Assembly: GCF_947501665.1 (NCBI RefSeq)
Contig: NZ_CANMWS010000031.1
Coordinates: 16,040-80,039, forward strand
From: an uncultured Shewanella sp.
Lineage (GTDB): Bacteria; Pseudomonadota; Gammaproteobacteria; Enterobacterales; Shewanellaceae
Reading direction: 5' to 3'
DNA length: 64,000 nucleotides
Shown: positions 35,263-44,630 of the stretch, piece after piece
Numbering within the stretch: the first letter of the stretch is position 1
Layout: every line of letters starts with the position of its first letter
Made by a program: the position numbers and the translations under genes
Notes under the pieces: generated by a model
The model's input: only the letters and a program-made list of their open reading frames with translations
What the model was told of the DNA's origin: nothing
The model's database searches: none

Positions 35263-36387
35263 ATGCGGATCAGTGCCAATTTTGATGGCGGAAATATTGA
35301 TGTTGTTAGTCTACAAGCGCCAGATAATATCGAACTCGCTATTCGTCCCGACGAGGGGAATGCGTTTTTTCAGTGGTTTAATTTTAAACTTGACGGCACA
35401 ATAGGCGTACAGTATCAATTACATATTATCAATGCTGAGAAAGCCTCTTATCCTCAAGGATGGGAAAATTACCAAGCCGTTGCTTCCTATGATAGAGAAC
35501 ATTGGTTTCGTCTACCCACAGTATATGAAAATGGGCGCTTAACGATTGATGTTGAGTTAGATTGTGACTCGATACAAATTGCTTATTTTGCCCCTTATAG
35601 TTATGAGCGTCATCAAGATTTATTGGCTAAATGCCAAGTTCATCCTATGGTGACGGTTGAACATTTAGGCTTAACATTGGATGAGCGAGTGTTAAGTTTA
35701 GTGAAGGTGGGGGATGGCGATGAGTCTAAAAAAAATGTGTGGATCACAGCCCGTCAACATCCTGGTGAAACCATGGCAGAGTGGCTTGTTGAAGGTTTGA
35801 TGTTACAGCTTCTTGATAGCGATAACCCTGTTTCACGCTCATTATTGGCCAAAGCTAATGTTTATATTGTGCCTAATATGAATCCTGATGGTGGTGTGAG
35901 GGGGCATTTACGCACGAATGCGATAGGGGTGAATTTGAATCGTGAGTGGCAAGCTCCGTCACTTGAAAAAAGCCCTGAAGTGTATCATGTGGTGAATAAA
36001 ATGCGCCAAACGGGAGTGGACTTATTCTATGATGTTCACGGTGATGAAGGCTTGCCTTATGTGTTTTTAGCGGGCAGTGAAGGCGTGCCTTGTTTCGATG
36101 ATGCGATGTCTTCATTGCAACATACTTTTGAGCAGGCTTTACTATTGGCCAGTCCCGATTTTCAAACGCAATTTGGTTATGACAAGGATGAACCCGGCCA
36201 AGCTAATTTGACTGTGGCGTCCAATTGGGTGGCTCAAGAATTTGGCTGCTTATCTTATACGTTAGAGATGCCGTTTAAAGACAACGATGATTTACCTGAG
36301 CCGATTCAGGCTTGGTCTCCAGAAAGGTGTATGCTGTTAGGTGAAGCATCTTTAGTTGCAATGAATGCGGTATTAAACAAATTGTAA
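35263..36387 (+). CDS. M14-family zinc carboxypeptidase (cytosolic type)
   Basis: 374 residues from ATG 35263 (MRISANFDGGNIDVV), with AAGGA about 8 bases upstream. The frame to 35209 lacks such support. An N-terminal beta domain (about 1-120) typical of the cytosolic carboxypeptidase-like M14 subfamily precedes the catalytic domain. Zinc ligands His166 and Glu169 (ARQHPGETMAEW) and His259 (DVHGDE) and catalytic Glu335 (TLEMPF) are present, with NMNPDGGVRGHLRTNAIGVNLNREW in between. Probably removes C-terminal amino acids from peptides or amino-acid-modified substrates in the cytosol. Confidence 0.88.
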   Translation: MRISANFDGGNIDVVSLQAPDNIELAIRPDEGNAFFQWFNFKLDGTIGVQYQLHIINAEKASYPQGWENYQAVASYDREHWFRLPTVYENGRLTIDVELDCDSIQIAYFAPYSYERHQDLLAKCQVHPMVTVEHLGLTLDERVLSLVKVGDGDESKKNVWITARQHPGETMAEWLVEGLMLQLLDSDNPVSRSLLAKANVYIVPNMNPDGGVRGHLRTNAIGVNLNREWQAPSLEKSPEVYHVVNKMRQTGVDLFYDVHGDEGLPYVFLAGSEGVPCFDDAMSSLQHTFEQALLLASPDFQTQFGYDKDEPGQANLTVASNWVAQEFGCLSYTLEMPFKDNDDLPEPIQAWSPERCMLLGEASLVAMNAVLNKL

Positions 36388-36476
36388 AAAACAGGTATAA
36401 TGTGACTTTATCTGGGGCAGCAATAAATGCTTTGCCCCTTTATAAGAGTCAATCATGGCTTTTTAGAGGTGAGATC

Positions 36477-36794
36477 ATGGCATTAGTCGCTTGTCCAAGT
36501 TGTCATAAAAGAATTTCAAATAAAGCGAGCACATGCCCGCATTGTCATGTGGGTTTATCCGGTGACAATGAATCCCATCGGCGCATTAGTCATATTAAGA
36601 AATCCAATCAATTATTGAATCACAGTTTATTTTCAATGAGTTTGTTCATTTTTGGTGTCGTTCTTGGCTTTTGGGGCGGAGAAGTGGCGACAGGCCCGAG
36701 AGCCTATGTGGCGGGTGCTTGCTTTATTTTTGGATTTATCGGTTATTTGATCTGCCGTATTCGAATTGTGTTACATAAGCGGAAAAGTGTATGA
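36477..36794 (+). CDS. Small zinc-ribbon membrane protein
   Basis: 105 residues from ATG 36477, with GAGGTGA upstream; the 36402 extension is unlikely. The N-terminus has a zinc ribbon, CPSC-x11-CPHC (residues about 5-22), followed by two hydrophobic segments (HSLFSMSLFIFGVVLGFWG and AYVAGACFIFGFIGYLICRI). Its stop overlaps the start of the next gene by 4 bases (ATGA at 36791-36794), indicating translational coupling with yeaC. Function unknown. Confidence 0.8.
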   Translation: MALVACPSCHKRISNKASTCPHCHVGLSGDNESHRRISHIKKSNQLLNHSLFSMSLFIFGVVLGFWGGEVATGPRAYVAGACFIFGFIGYLICRIRIVLHKRKSV

Positions 36795-37102
36795 AAGATA
36801 TCAACGAAGTGATCCAGCAGATGCCTGTAGAAGTGTATGAGCGTCTGGTCAGTGCGGTGGAGCTTGGCAAGTGGGAAGATGGTAGCGTGTTGACCGATGA
36901 GCAACGCGCATCGACACAGCAAGTGGTAATGTTGTATCAAGCGAAGAAGTTGCATCAGACCGATCATTTTACTATTGGTCAAGAAGGTCAAATTAATGAG
37001 TTATCCAAAGCCCAGTTGAAAAAACAATTTAAAGCGCAACCTGATGATGTTGCTGATTTTAAAGGGGAGAGTATTGCCGCCTTTAAAAATGAAGAGTTAT
37101 AA
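36791..37102 (+). CDS. yeaC: YeaC family (DUF1315) protein
   Basis: 103 residues. The N-terminal two-thirds (NEVIQQMPVEVYERLVSAVELGKWEDGSVLTDEQRASTQQVVMLYQA) matches the YeaC/DUF1315 family. The C-terminal tail is charged and longer than the E. coli protein. Function unknown. It starts inside the end of the zinc-ribbon gene. In enterobacteria yeaC also lies within a few genes of ansA/sppA, which supports the call. Confidence 0.85.
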   Translation: MKDINEVIQQMPVEVYERLVSAVELGKWEDGSVLTDEQRASTQQVVMLYQAKKLHQTDHFTIGQEGQINELSKAQLKKQFKAQPDDVADFKGESIAAFKNEEL

Positions 37103-37148
37103 ATTTATCAAAAAGCAACGATGAATATATCGTTGCTTGTTGTTTCAT

Positions 37149-38165
37149 TTAGTCTGTACTGAGTTCACCGACGATATTTTCAAGCATGGCTTGGCGAATA
37201 TCATCAGGACTCATATCGGTTGATAATAAATAATGCAATTTGGCTAAGGCCGCTTCAGTGGTCATATCACCACCACTGATCACCCCTGCTCCTGCTAATG
37301 CATTACCTGTTGCATAGCCTCCCATATTCACCTTACCTTGCATACATTGTGTCAAGTTGACTAATATAACCCCGCGTTCATGAGCCGCTTTTAGTGTGGC
37401 TAAAAGGGCGGGCGTTTGGGGGGCATTACCTACACCAAACGTCAGTAAAATAAGTGCCTTGACGGGTTGCTGGAGGACATTATTAAAAATATCAGTCGAA
37501 ATACCTGGGTATAAGGTGACCACACCAATGGGCTGTGGACTGATATTGGCCAAGGTTAATACTTGATTGGCTGCGGGTTGACTTATGTTCCCTGCATGGA
37601 GCCTAATTTTTATGCCTGCTTCCAGTAACATGGGAAAGTTAGGGGAAGCAAAAGCATTAAAGCCATCGGCATGTGCTTTGGTTGTTCGGTTCCCCCGAAA
37701 TAAGCGATTATTAAAAAATAAACTGACTTCTGCTATTGGATAATTAGCGGCAATATATAATGCATTCAGTAAATTGGTTTGTCCATCCGATCTCAGTTGG
37801 GCTAACGGGATCTGCGAGCCTGTGACAATGACAGGCTTTGATAAGCCTTGCAACATGAAGGAAAGTGCTGAGGCCGTAAATGCCATGGTGTCTGTTCCAT
37901 GCAAGATAACAAAACCATCATATTTATCATAATTGGCTTTAATATCATTGGCGATTAGTTGCCAATCAGTGGGGGCCATATCTGAAGAGTCAATCAAGGG
38001 ATGGTATTCATTAATGACAAAATCGGGCATTTCTGCATGGTAAAACTCTGGCATGGCTTTAACACAGCGGGTTAAAAAGCCTGCGACAGGGGCAAATCCG
38101 TTCGCGGTTTTTTCCATTCCTATGGTGCCGCCGGTATAGGCGACATAGATTGAACGTTTAGTCAT
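37149..38165 (-). CDS. ansA: Type I (cytosolic) L-asparaginase
   Basis: 338 residues, no signal peptide. It hydrolyses asparagine to aspartate and ammonia. Nucleophile motif YVAYTGGTIGMEKT with the catalytic Thr near residue 12, second Thr motif ILHGTDTMAFTASAL, and VITGSQIPLAQLRSDGQTNL are typical of AnsA. It lies 107 bases downstream of sppA on the same strand, but a terminator lies between them, so it probably has its own promoter. Confidence 0.93.
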   Translation of the reverse strand: MTKRSIYVAYTGGTIGMEKTANGFAPVAGFLTRCVKAMPEFYHAEMPDFVINEYHPLIDSSDMAPTDWQLIANDIKANYDKYDGFVILHGTDTMAFTASALSFMLQGLSKPVIVTGSQIPLAQLRSDGQTNLLNALYIAANYPIAEVSLFFNNRLFRGNRTTKAHADGFNAFASPNFPMLLEAGIKIRLHAGNISQPAANQVLTLANISPQPIGVVTLYPGISTDIFNNVLQQPVKALILLTFGVGNAPQTPALLATLKAAHERGVILVNLTQCMQGKVNMGGYATGNALAGAGVISGGDMTTEAALAKLHYLLSTDMSPDDIRQAMLENIVGELSTD

Positions 38166-38216
38166 AAGTCATTCTGCAGAGAAATTAATGCAGAGAGTAT
38201 ACGATTTTCGGCCATA

Positions 38217-38242
38217 AAAAGCCCAGTAAAAACTGGGCTTTT
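38217..38242. terminator. Bidirectional terminator between sppA and ansA
   Basis: AAAAGCCCAG (38217-38226) pairs with CTGGGCTTTT (38233-38242) around a TAAAAA loop. On the minus strand a T-run follows the stem, giving a Rho-independent terminator for sppA 31 bases after its stop. Confidence 0.88.
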
Positions 38243-38272
38243 GGTGATAAATGACGCTAAAAAGCGTTTGTA

Positions 38273-40120
38273 TTACAAGTTACAGGTATCACAATATAAG
38301 TAGACACCATTAGGATCGTCAAAGGAGGAGAAAGTTGTTAACATATTCTGCCATTTTGACATTAAGGCATTCACGACTGGACTTTGAGCCTGTGTTTGCT
38401 GTACAGGAAGGTAAGCTGTTGCCGTGGCAAAGATATCTTGAATGATTTGTTCTTGTGGACTGAGCTCTTGTTCAATGAGCTTGGTGTCAAATTGTGTTAA
38501 CTTGGCCATTTCCGCTGCTTTTTTAATGGCTTGTGGCATATCACCAATCGCATCGACTAAGCCAAGTGTTAGGGCTTGCTTTCCTGTCCAGACTCGGCCC
38601 TGAGCAATATTGTTAACGGCTTGTTTTTTCATGCCTCGGCCATCGGCAACGATTGAGATAAAGTTGTCATAACCGTGTTCAATATTGCGCTGCACAACAG
38701 TACGAAATTGCGGGGTGAGATCGCGGGTAACACTAAAACCTGCCCAAGATGAAGTCCCTACACCATCGGTGTAAATACCTAAGTCAGCTAATGAATCTTT
38801 AAAGGTTGGAATAAGACCAAAAATACCAATTGAGCCAGTTAATGTGGTTGGAGTGGCAAAGATATAATCGGCATCGGCTGAGATCCAATATCCTCCTGAG
38901 GCCGCGTAGCTGCCCATACTGACAATGATGGGTTTATTCGCGGCTTTAATGGCGAGGATTTCTTGGCGAATTTGCTCTGAAGCAAAAGCACTGCCTCCAG
39001 GGCTGTCTACTCTCAATACAATCGCTTTAACATGGTTATCAAAACGCGCCTTTCTTAATAGTTTTGAGGTACTTTCTCCACCAATTTCACCGCTAGGCTG
39101 ATTGCCATTGAGGATATTACCTTTGGCGACAATAATGGCCACTTTATTAGACTCTGTCGCTTGGGTGTGTGATTTTGCGATGGATAAGTAATCATAGAAA
39201 TTGATTTGTTTATAGTTATCGCCTTGATTGGCTTTGCCCACTCTATCTACCATGGCGAGTCTAAAGGCTTCTGCTGTGCTTAAGCTGTCTACCCAGTGTA
39301 GATTGAGTGCCATTTTAGCCATGTCATTGTTCGTTTTATCCAGTTCGGCTAAATATTGCTCTGGTGATAAGACGAGTTGATTTGGTTTGATGTTACGGTT
39401 GTTCGCCACTATTTGACTATAAGTTTGCCATAAATCACTGAGCAAGCTCATATTGGCTTCTTTAGCAGCGGGTGACATATCATCACGAATAAAAGGTTCG
39501 ACCGCTGACTTAAACGTGCCCACACGAAAGACATTCATTTTGATTTTAAGCTTATCTAGGGCGGATTGAAAATATTGGCGATAGCGCCCCATGCCCTCAA
39601 TGCTGACCATGCCTTGTGGGTTCAAATAAACCGTGTCTGCAAAACTGGCCAGAAAATATTGGTTTTGGTTGTAGCTATTGGCGTGGGCGATGATGGGTTT
39701 ACCCGATGCTTTAAAGGCTGTGAGTGCATCTCCAATGGAGGAGAGTTTACTTAAACCTGCATTTTGTAATTGGTCTAAATCTAATACTAGCGTGCTGATA
39801 TCATTATCATTGGCAGCGCTATTGATCACTTTAATGACATTGCTCAATAAAATTTCACTGTCGGCGCTATTTTTCCTTTCGCTATTCATAATGGCTTCAA
39901 GCGGGGCAACAGGCTTCTTTTGTTCGACAATATTGCCGGATAAATTGAGCACTAAGGCGGAGCCTTTTTCAATATTCACAGTGTCTTCTTTACTCAGTCC
40001 AATCAGCACCGCGATCAGTAATCCGAAAAAAATGACATTGAGAATAAATTTGCGAATACCGTTTACAGTATTCCACATAAAACAAAATATCTTTTTTAAA
40101 AATGAAGGTTTAGCGGACAT
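38273..40120 (-). CDS. sppA: Signal peptide peptidase SppA, 67-kDa type
   Basis: 615 residues with an N-terminal membrane anchor (about 20-45). It degrades signal peptides left in the membrane, acting on the periplasmic side. Two tandem S49 domains are present, as in the long enterobacterial form. The lysine region FRVGTFKSAVEPF sits in the first domain and the serine region VSMGSYAASGGYWISADADY in the second, giving the cross-domain Ser/Lys dyad. The pairing sppA-ansA is conserved in gammaproteobacteria. Confidence 0.94.
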   Translation of the reverse strand: MSAKPSFLKKIFCFMWNTVNGIRKFILNVIFFGLLIAVLIGLSKEDTVNIEKGSALVLNLSGNIVEQKKPVAPLEAIMNSERKNSADSEILLSNVIKVINSAANDNDISTLVLDLDQLQNAGLSKLSSIGDALTAFKASGKPIIAHANSYNQNQYFLASFADTVYLNPQGMVSIEGMGRYRQYFQSALDKLKIKMNVFRVGTFKSAVEPFIRDDMSPAAKEANMSLLSDLWQTYSQIVANNRNIKPNQLVLSPEQYLAELDKTNNDMAKMALNLHWVDSLSTAEAFRLAMVDRVGKANQGDNYKQINFYDYLSIAKSHTQATESNKVAIIVAKGNILNGNQPSGEIGGESTSKLLRKARFDNHVKAIVLRVDSPGGSAFASEQIRQEILAIKAANKPIIVSMGSYAASGGYWISADADYIFATPTTLTGSIGIFGLIPTFKDSLADLGIYTDGVGTSSWAGFSVTRDLTPQFRTVVQRNIEHGYDNFISIVADGRGMKKQAVNNIAQGRVWTGKQALTLGLVDAIGDMPQAIKKAAEMAKLTQFDTKLIEQELSPQEQIIQDIFATATAYLPVQQTQAQSPVVNALMSKWQNMLTTFSSFDDPNGVYLYCDTCNL

Positions 40121-40275
40121 TTGCCACTCCTTGATGACGTGATTGACGCCATGTTAACCGAAATAATGCACAGATGGAAAACCCAATTCAAAACGGATGT
40201 CTCTTTTCCCTTATTGAGCTTAGTACAGACTCAAGGTATGCTGAATTAAATCATTTGTTTAAAAAGGATGTTTGA

Positions 40276-42291
40276 ATGTCGTTTCCGCATTTATTAGAAC
40301 CCTTAGATTTAGGCCATACTCAATTGAAAAATAGAGTGTTAATGGGATCTATGCACACAGGGCTAGAAGAAGAAAAGGGCGGTTTTGAAAAATTAGCTGC
40401 TTTTTATAAAGAGCGCGCCGCTGGCGGAGTCGGACTGATTGTGACTGGGGGGATTTCGCCAAATTTACGGGGGCGATTGGCGCCCAATGCCTGTCAACTC
40501 AGTTTCCCCTGGCAAGTCAAAAAACACACTATTGTTACCCAAGCAGTGCATCAGGCGGGTGGCAAAATTTGTATGCAATTACTGCATGCAGGGCGATATG
40601 GTTACCATCCCTTTTCTCAAGCCCCCAGTAAAGTGAAATCCCCTATTACCCCTTTTACGCCTAGTGCGATGTCAGCAAGGCAAGTGAAAGGGACCATTAA
40701 AGATTATGCAACCAGTGCGGCCTTGGCGAAAAAGGCGGGCTATGATGGCGTTGAGGTGATGGGCTCAGAAGGTTATCTGATCAATCAATTTGTCAGTAGC
40801 CGAACCAATCAACGCACCGATGAATGGGGCGGCGTATTTGAAAATCGCGCTAAATTTCCCCTTGAGATCGTGCGCAGTATTCGTGAAAAAGTCGGTAATG
40901 ATTTTATCATCATCTTTCGTTTATCTATGTTGGATCTGGTGGAAAATGGCTCAACATGGGATGAAGTGGTGCAATTAGCCAAAGCCTTAGCGGCCGCTGG
41001 CGTATCGATTTTAAATACCGGCATTGGCTGGCATGAGGCTCGGGTTCCCACTATCGCGACGAGTGTGCCACGGGGGGCTTTTGCCTGGGTGACCGAACGG
41101 CTTAAAAAAGAAGTGTCATTGCCTTTAGTTGCCACGAACCGCATTAATACACCAGAGATCGCAGAAGGCATTATTGCATCGGGTCAAGCGGATATGGTGT
41201 CCATGGCGCGGCCGTTTTTGGCTGATCCCGACTTTGTCAATAAAGCCGCTGCCAATACACCTGAGCTGATTAATACTTGTATTGGTTGCAATCAGGCATG
41301 TCTTGATCACACCTTCTCATTGAAGCGCGCCACCTGTTTAGTTAACCCCCGTGCCTGTTATGAAACAGAGATGAATTTCACGCCAACTAAGCATAAGAAA
41401 CGCATTGCGGTGATGGGCGCAGGGCCAGCAGGCATGGCGTTTTCTGTGTATGCGGCCAGTCGCGGCCATGAGGTGGTGCTGTTTGAAGCTAAAGCCGAGG
41501 TAGGCGGGCAGTTTAATTTAGCTCGTAAAATTCCGGGCAAAGAAGAGTTTGATGAAACTATTCGTTATTTTCTTGAGCAAATTAAATTGCACCAAGTGGA
41601 CTTAAGGCTCAATACGCGACTGGATGCCTCTGTGGTGCGAGATGAAGCCTTTGATGAGATTGTCATGGCATCAGGGGTATTGCCAAGAGAAATTGAGTTA
41701 CCCGGTTTTGACTCGCCTAAAGTGGTGGATTACCAGCAAGTACTTATGGGTCAAGTGACGGTAGGTGATAAGGTAGCGCTCATTGGCGCAGGCGGCATAG
41801 GCTTTGATATGGCGCATTTTTTAGGCGAAGAAGAGTCCAGTACCTTACATTTAGATAAATGGCTTAAGCAGTGGGGCATTGATAAGACCTATCAAGCACG
41901 GGGCGGCTTGATGAGTCCTCAAAAAGAAGCGCCTCATAAACAGCTTTATTTATTGCAGCGTAAAACCAGCAAGATGGGCAAAGGCCTTGGGCGGACCACA
42001 GGTTGGATCCATCGCTTAGTGTTAAAGCAGCACCAAGTTATTCAAAAAACCGGTGTGAGTTATGAAAAGTTTGATGAGCAAGGCTTGCATATCAGCATCG
42101 ATGGCCAGAGTGAAGTGCTTGATGTGGATAATGTGGTGTTATGCGCCGGGCAAGTCTCAAACCGCACCTTACTTGAAGAAATGCAATCCACTGGGCTGCC
42201 TGTGCATATGATTGGTGGCGTGGATGTGGCCGCCGAGCTCGATGCCAAGCGGGCCATTAGGCAAGGGGCCGAATTGGCTATTAAATTGTAG
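40276..42291 (+). CDS. fadH: 2,4-dienoyl-CoA reductase (NADPH), FadH
   Basis: 671 residues with a clear AAGGATG ribosome site. It reduces 2,4-dienoyl-CoA during oxidation of unsaturated fatty acids. The N-terminal OYE-like FMN barrel (about 1-350: QLLHAGRYGYHP, DGVEVMGSEGYLINQFVSSRTNQRTDEWGG) is followed by the 4Fe-4S Cys set (CIGCNQACLDHTF then CLVNP) and FAD/NAD-binding halves (VMGAGPAGMAFSVYAASRGHEV, ALIGAGGIGFDMA). Stands alone; the next 800 bases are repeat-rich. Confidence 0.95.
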   Translation: MSFPHLLEPLDLGHTQLKNRVLMGSMHTGLEEEKGGFEKLAAFYKERAAGGVGLIVTGGISPNLRGRLAPNACQLSFPWQVKKHTIVTQAVHQAGGKICMQLLHAGRYGYHPFSQAPSKVKSPITPFTPSAMSARQVKGTIKDYATSAALAKKAGYDGVEVMGSEGYLINQFVSSRTNQRTDEWGGVFENRAKFPLEIVRSIREKVGNDFIIIFRLSMLDLVENGSTWDEVVQLAKALAAAGVSILNTGIGWHEARVPTIATSVPRGAFAWVTERLKKEVSLPLVATNRINTPEIAEGIIASGQADMVSMARPFLADPDFVNKAAANTPELINTCIGCNQACLDHTFSLKRATCLVNPRACYETEMNFTPTKHKKRIAVMGAGPAGMAFSVYAASRGHEVVLFEAKAEVGGQFNLARKIPGKEEFDETIRYFLEQIKLHQVDLRLNTRLDASVVRDEAFDEIVMASGVLPREIELPGFDSPKVVDYQQVLMGQVTVGDKVALIGAGGIGFDMAHFLGEEESSTLHLDKWLKQWGIDKTYQARGGLMSPQKEAPHKQLYLLQRKTSKMGKGLGRTTGWIHRLVLKQHQVIQKTGVSYEKFDEQGLHISIDGQSEVLDVDNVVLCAGQVSNRTLLEEMQSTGLPVHMIGGVDVAAELDAKRAIRQGAELAIKL

Positions 42292-43105
42292 CGATTAAAC
42301 TTTAGCGTAAACGGTAACGTTTAATTTTGATATTTTGTGTCAAATTTCTGATTATGGCTAGCTTGAGGAATTAAGTTAGCCTTTATTGGTTATTCATTGC
42401 TACCGCAGGTTCTTGTGCAAGTAATTCTCGGGACGCTGTAGAGCTATCTGACCTGCATGGATAGCAGGAAATGCCTTAAAATGTCGGGAACAGCTTTGCA
42501 TGATCGGTGACAGGGCCATGGGCGCTCTGCGATTTCAAATGACATCCTTGTCTAAAGGCCAGCCAAATAAAATATATCCGTATATAAAAGCCAGCTCAAC
42601 ATCCCTGTTTCCCGTTCATTGACTCATGGCGTGACCATATTAACCCTATTTGTCGCTCATTAAAGCCATATTTATGGCTTTCGCCCTGAAACCGAAACTA
42701 GCAGATGCATCTACACGGGAATTTAAAGCGAAAATCAAGAGAAAAGAACAAGCAGTGAGTAATGCTTTAATTGTATTGGAATTAATGTACCAGACTTAAG
42801 TGGGGGCTGATTAACCTGCACTTGGAATAATGAGTGTTATAGCGTTATTCCTTCCAACTTAATGGCCTGATTAAGGTGTTGTGCCAACCTTTTGTCGATA
42901 GTAAGGTGGAATGTCGTTCGTATTAAATCGCTCGCTACTAGTGGACAGCACCCTCAAATAAGGGGTTAAAATAACGGTATTTAGCGATGTTGTTGACATC
43001 TAGGGCTTGGCTCGAATTCAAGTCGATTAGTGATTGGATTTTGGTTGAGCAATAAAGGCTAGCTTGAAGGATATGCTAGCCATGCTGGCAGATCAGCGCT
43101 TATGT
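42292..43105. repeat. Repeat-containing intergenic region, left flank of the four-gene operon
   Basis: No gene. It holds degenerate copies of a repeat also present at about 45.7-46.2 kb. TTCATTGCTACCGCAGG at 42393-42409 and nearby bases match 46078-46095. A longer block of about 55 bases (42687-42737, starting TGAAACCGAAACTAGCAGAT) matches 46161-46217 almost exactly. The two sets bracket the minus-strand operon at 43106-45267. Confidence 0.6.
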
Positions 43106-43711
43106 TTATCTACGATTTTTAAAGACTATTTTTGTCGCGTCAATATCTGTTCTATTTCTGATAATATTAGGTATTGCTCGACAATAGCTTTTTGATAAAC
43201 CAATTTCATCAACCAATGTGGTTACTGCAATAGCATTATCGATTTTATTTAAGTACCATTTTACTCTATCTGCAAGTGCGTATGGAATTGGCTCAAATGT
43301 GGTTTCCATTATTTTGATTTTATCGCCAACATAAATGTTTCCTCCATTAATGACTTGAGCGAGTACACCTCGTTTGTGTAGAATTTTATTGGCACTGGCA
43401 AGGTGTTTTATTTTCTTGCAAGGTTCACAATGAAACGTGATACGAAGCAGTACTTCTCCTATCTTGAATACTGTTCCTGAGGGATATGTATGGATATCCC
43501 TTTCCATTTCTTCTGAGAGTAATATGTTTTCTCCAAGTTGACCGGGAGGAATATTGAATTCTGTTAATGTACTAAGGGGCAGCAGAAGAAGGTGTCTAAA
43601 CTCATGGCGAGTGACCCCTCCCAAGATCCCATTTGAAGAGAGCGATAATTCATTAACCATAACTACTGTTGGTGTATCGTTTGCCGTTTTTAAAAATAAA
43701 TGTTTAATCAT
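43106..43711 (-). CDS. MOSC-domain protein with C-terminal extension
   Basis: 201 residues. The MOSC (molybdenum cofactor sulfurase C-terminal) fold is indicated by GILGGVTRHEFRHLLLLP, PGQLGENILL, FKIGEVLLRITFHCEPCKKI (conserved Cys) and RGVLAQVINGGNIYVGDKI. The last about 60 residues (YALADRVKWYLNKIDN...) are helical and carry a CRAIP segment, not part of the usual MOSC core. MOSC proteins bind sulfur carriers or reduce N-hydroxylated substrates with the Mo cofactor. Last gene of a minus-strand cluster, 81 bases after the HD gene. Confidence 0.75.
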   Translation of the reverse strand: MIKHLFLKTANDTPTVVMVNELSLSSNGILGGVTRHEFRHLLLLPLSTLTEFNIPPGQLGENILLSEEMERDIHTYPSGTVFKIGEVLLRITFHCEPCKKIKHLASANKILHKRGVLAQVINGGNIYVGDKIKIMETTFEPIPYALADRVKWYLNKIDNAIAVTTLVDEIGLSKSYCRAIPNIIRNRTDIDATKIVFKNRR

Positions 43712-43792
43712 AAAGTTTTTACAAATAATTAATAGCGCGACAGACGATATTGTATGTCGCGTGTATTCTAATATAAAGATGACATAATATTG

Positions 43793-44416
43793 TTATGACA
43801 TGATATATTCAGTTGGAGGTGTTTTCTCTATGCTAGATAGCATAGTATCGACTTCAGTCACTAATATATCGGCCAAATTTTCTAATAACGTTTCATTCAT
43901 AGTATAATTTTTTAATTTATAGGCGAAATGATATTCATCCTCAACCCAAGTTTCAATACCTGCATCATTGTGCTGTGCTTGGGCTTCTATTTTATCAAGT
44001 GCATGGGCTATTTTGGCTTCGACAGTAAGGTTTTTTTCATACTCCCACCAAAGTTCGTATATCTCTTCACCAATAGTGGAAGGAAGTTTTGTTTTTATCT
44101 TTTCAATGGCTTGTTGCTCTTTACGTTCTTTATCTTGTTTTGCTTCTGTGCTTGATGAAGAAATGGTGATGGGCATATCTCCGGCGTAAATTTCTACCAG
44201 ATCATGGATAATGATTAGTTTTAGGAACTTTAGTTGATTGAATGAGCATGTGAGATAAGGGGCTACCATGATACCTAAAAAAGACATTTGCCATACATGT
44301 TCTGCGACACTTTCTATTCTTCCATCAGTTAAATAACTGTGCCTAAGTTCCCTTTTTAATGCTTCAGAATCTAATAAAAAAGATCGGATTGATTGTGCGA
44401 CTTCAGCTGTTTTCAT
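43793..44416 (-). CDS. HD-domain phosphohydrolase (YfbR/HDDC2-like)
   Basis: 207 residues. HD metal motif: His in SVAEHVWQMSFL, HD in LIIIHDLVEIYAGDMP, and a later Asp in AHALDKIEAQAQHN, the pattern of 5'-deoxynucleotidase YfbR and HDDC2 relatives. It probably dephosphorylates a nucleotide or a similar phosphate ester. Its start overlaps the end of the PnuC-like gene by 14 bases, which indicates coupled translation. Confidence 0.82.
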   Translation of the reverse strand: MKTAEVAQSIRSFLLDSEALKRELRHSYLTDGRIESVAEHVWQMSFLGIMVAPYLTCSFNQLKFLKLIIIHDLVEIYAGDMPITISSSSTEAKQDKERKEQQAIEKIKTKLPSTIGEEIYELWWEYEKNLTVEAKIAHALDKIEAQAQHNDAGIETWVEDEYHFAYKLKNYTMNETLLENLADILVTEVDTMLSSIEKTPPTEYIMS

Positions 44417-44630
44417 TACGACTCCATTTTACATAACCTAACATGGCTTGCACCATGAATACTAAAAATAAAAAAACCGATGAATAGAGTTCTTTATAGA
44501 GATAAAAACTGACCCAGAGTAAATTGATTAATACCCAAATAAGGTAACCTGATTTTTTCTTTCCAATTATTAACTGTCCACCAATGAGACTTCCAGCAAC
44601 TAATAGCCATGTTAGATGATCAAGCAGCAT
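44403..44630 (-). CDS. Half-size PnuC-like membrane protein
   Basis: 75 residues from the ATG at 44628-44630; the long frame to 44759 would overlap the upstream gene by 140 bases, whereas this start overlaps by 11. Three hydrophobic segments are seen (LLVAGSLIGGQLII, YLIWVLINLLWVSFYLY and VFLFLVFMVQAMLGYVKW). The pattern with W-x-L-I-N-x-L-W and a G-Y-x-K-W end resembles the second half of PnuC vitamin (nicotinamide riboside) transporters, which are about three times longer. It may act as a dimer or with a partner. Function inferred weakly. Confidence 0.65.
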   Translation of the reverse strand: MLLDHLTWLLVAGSLIGGQLIIGKKKSGYLIWVLINLLWVSFYLYKELYSSVFLFLVFMVQAMLGYVKWSRNENS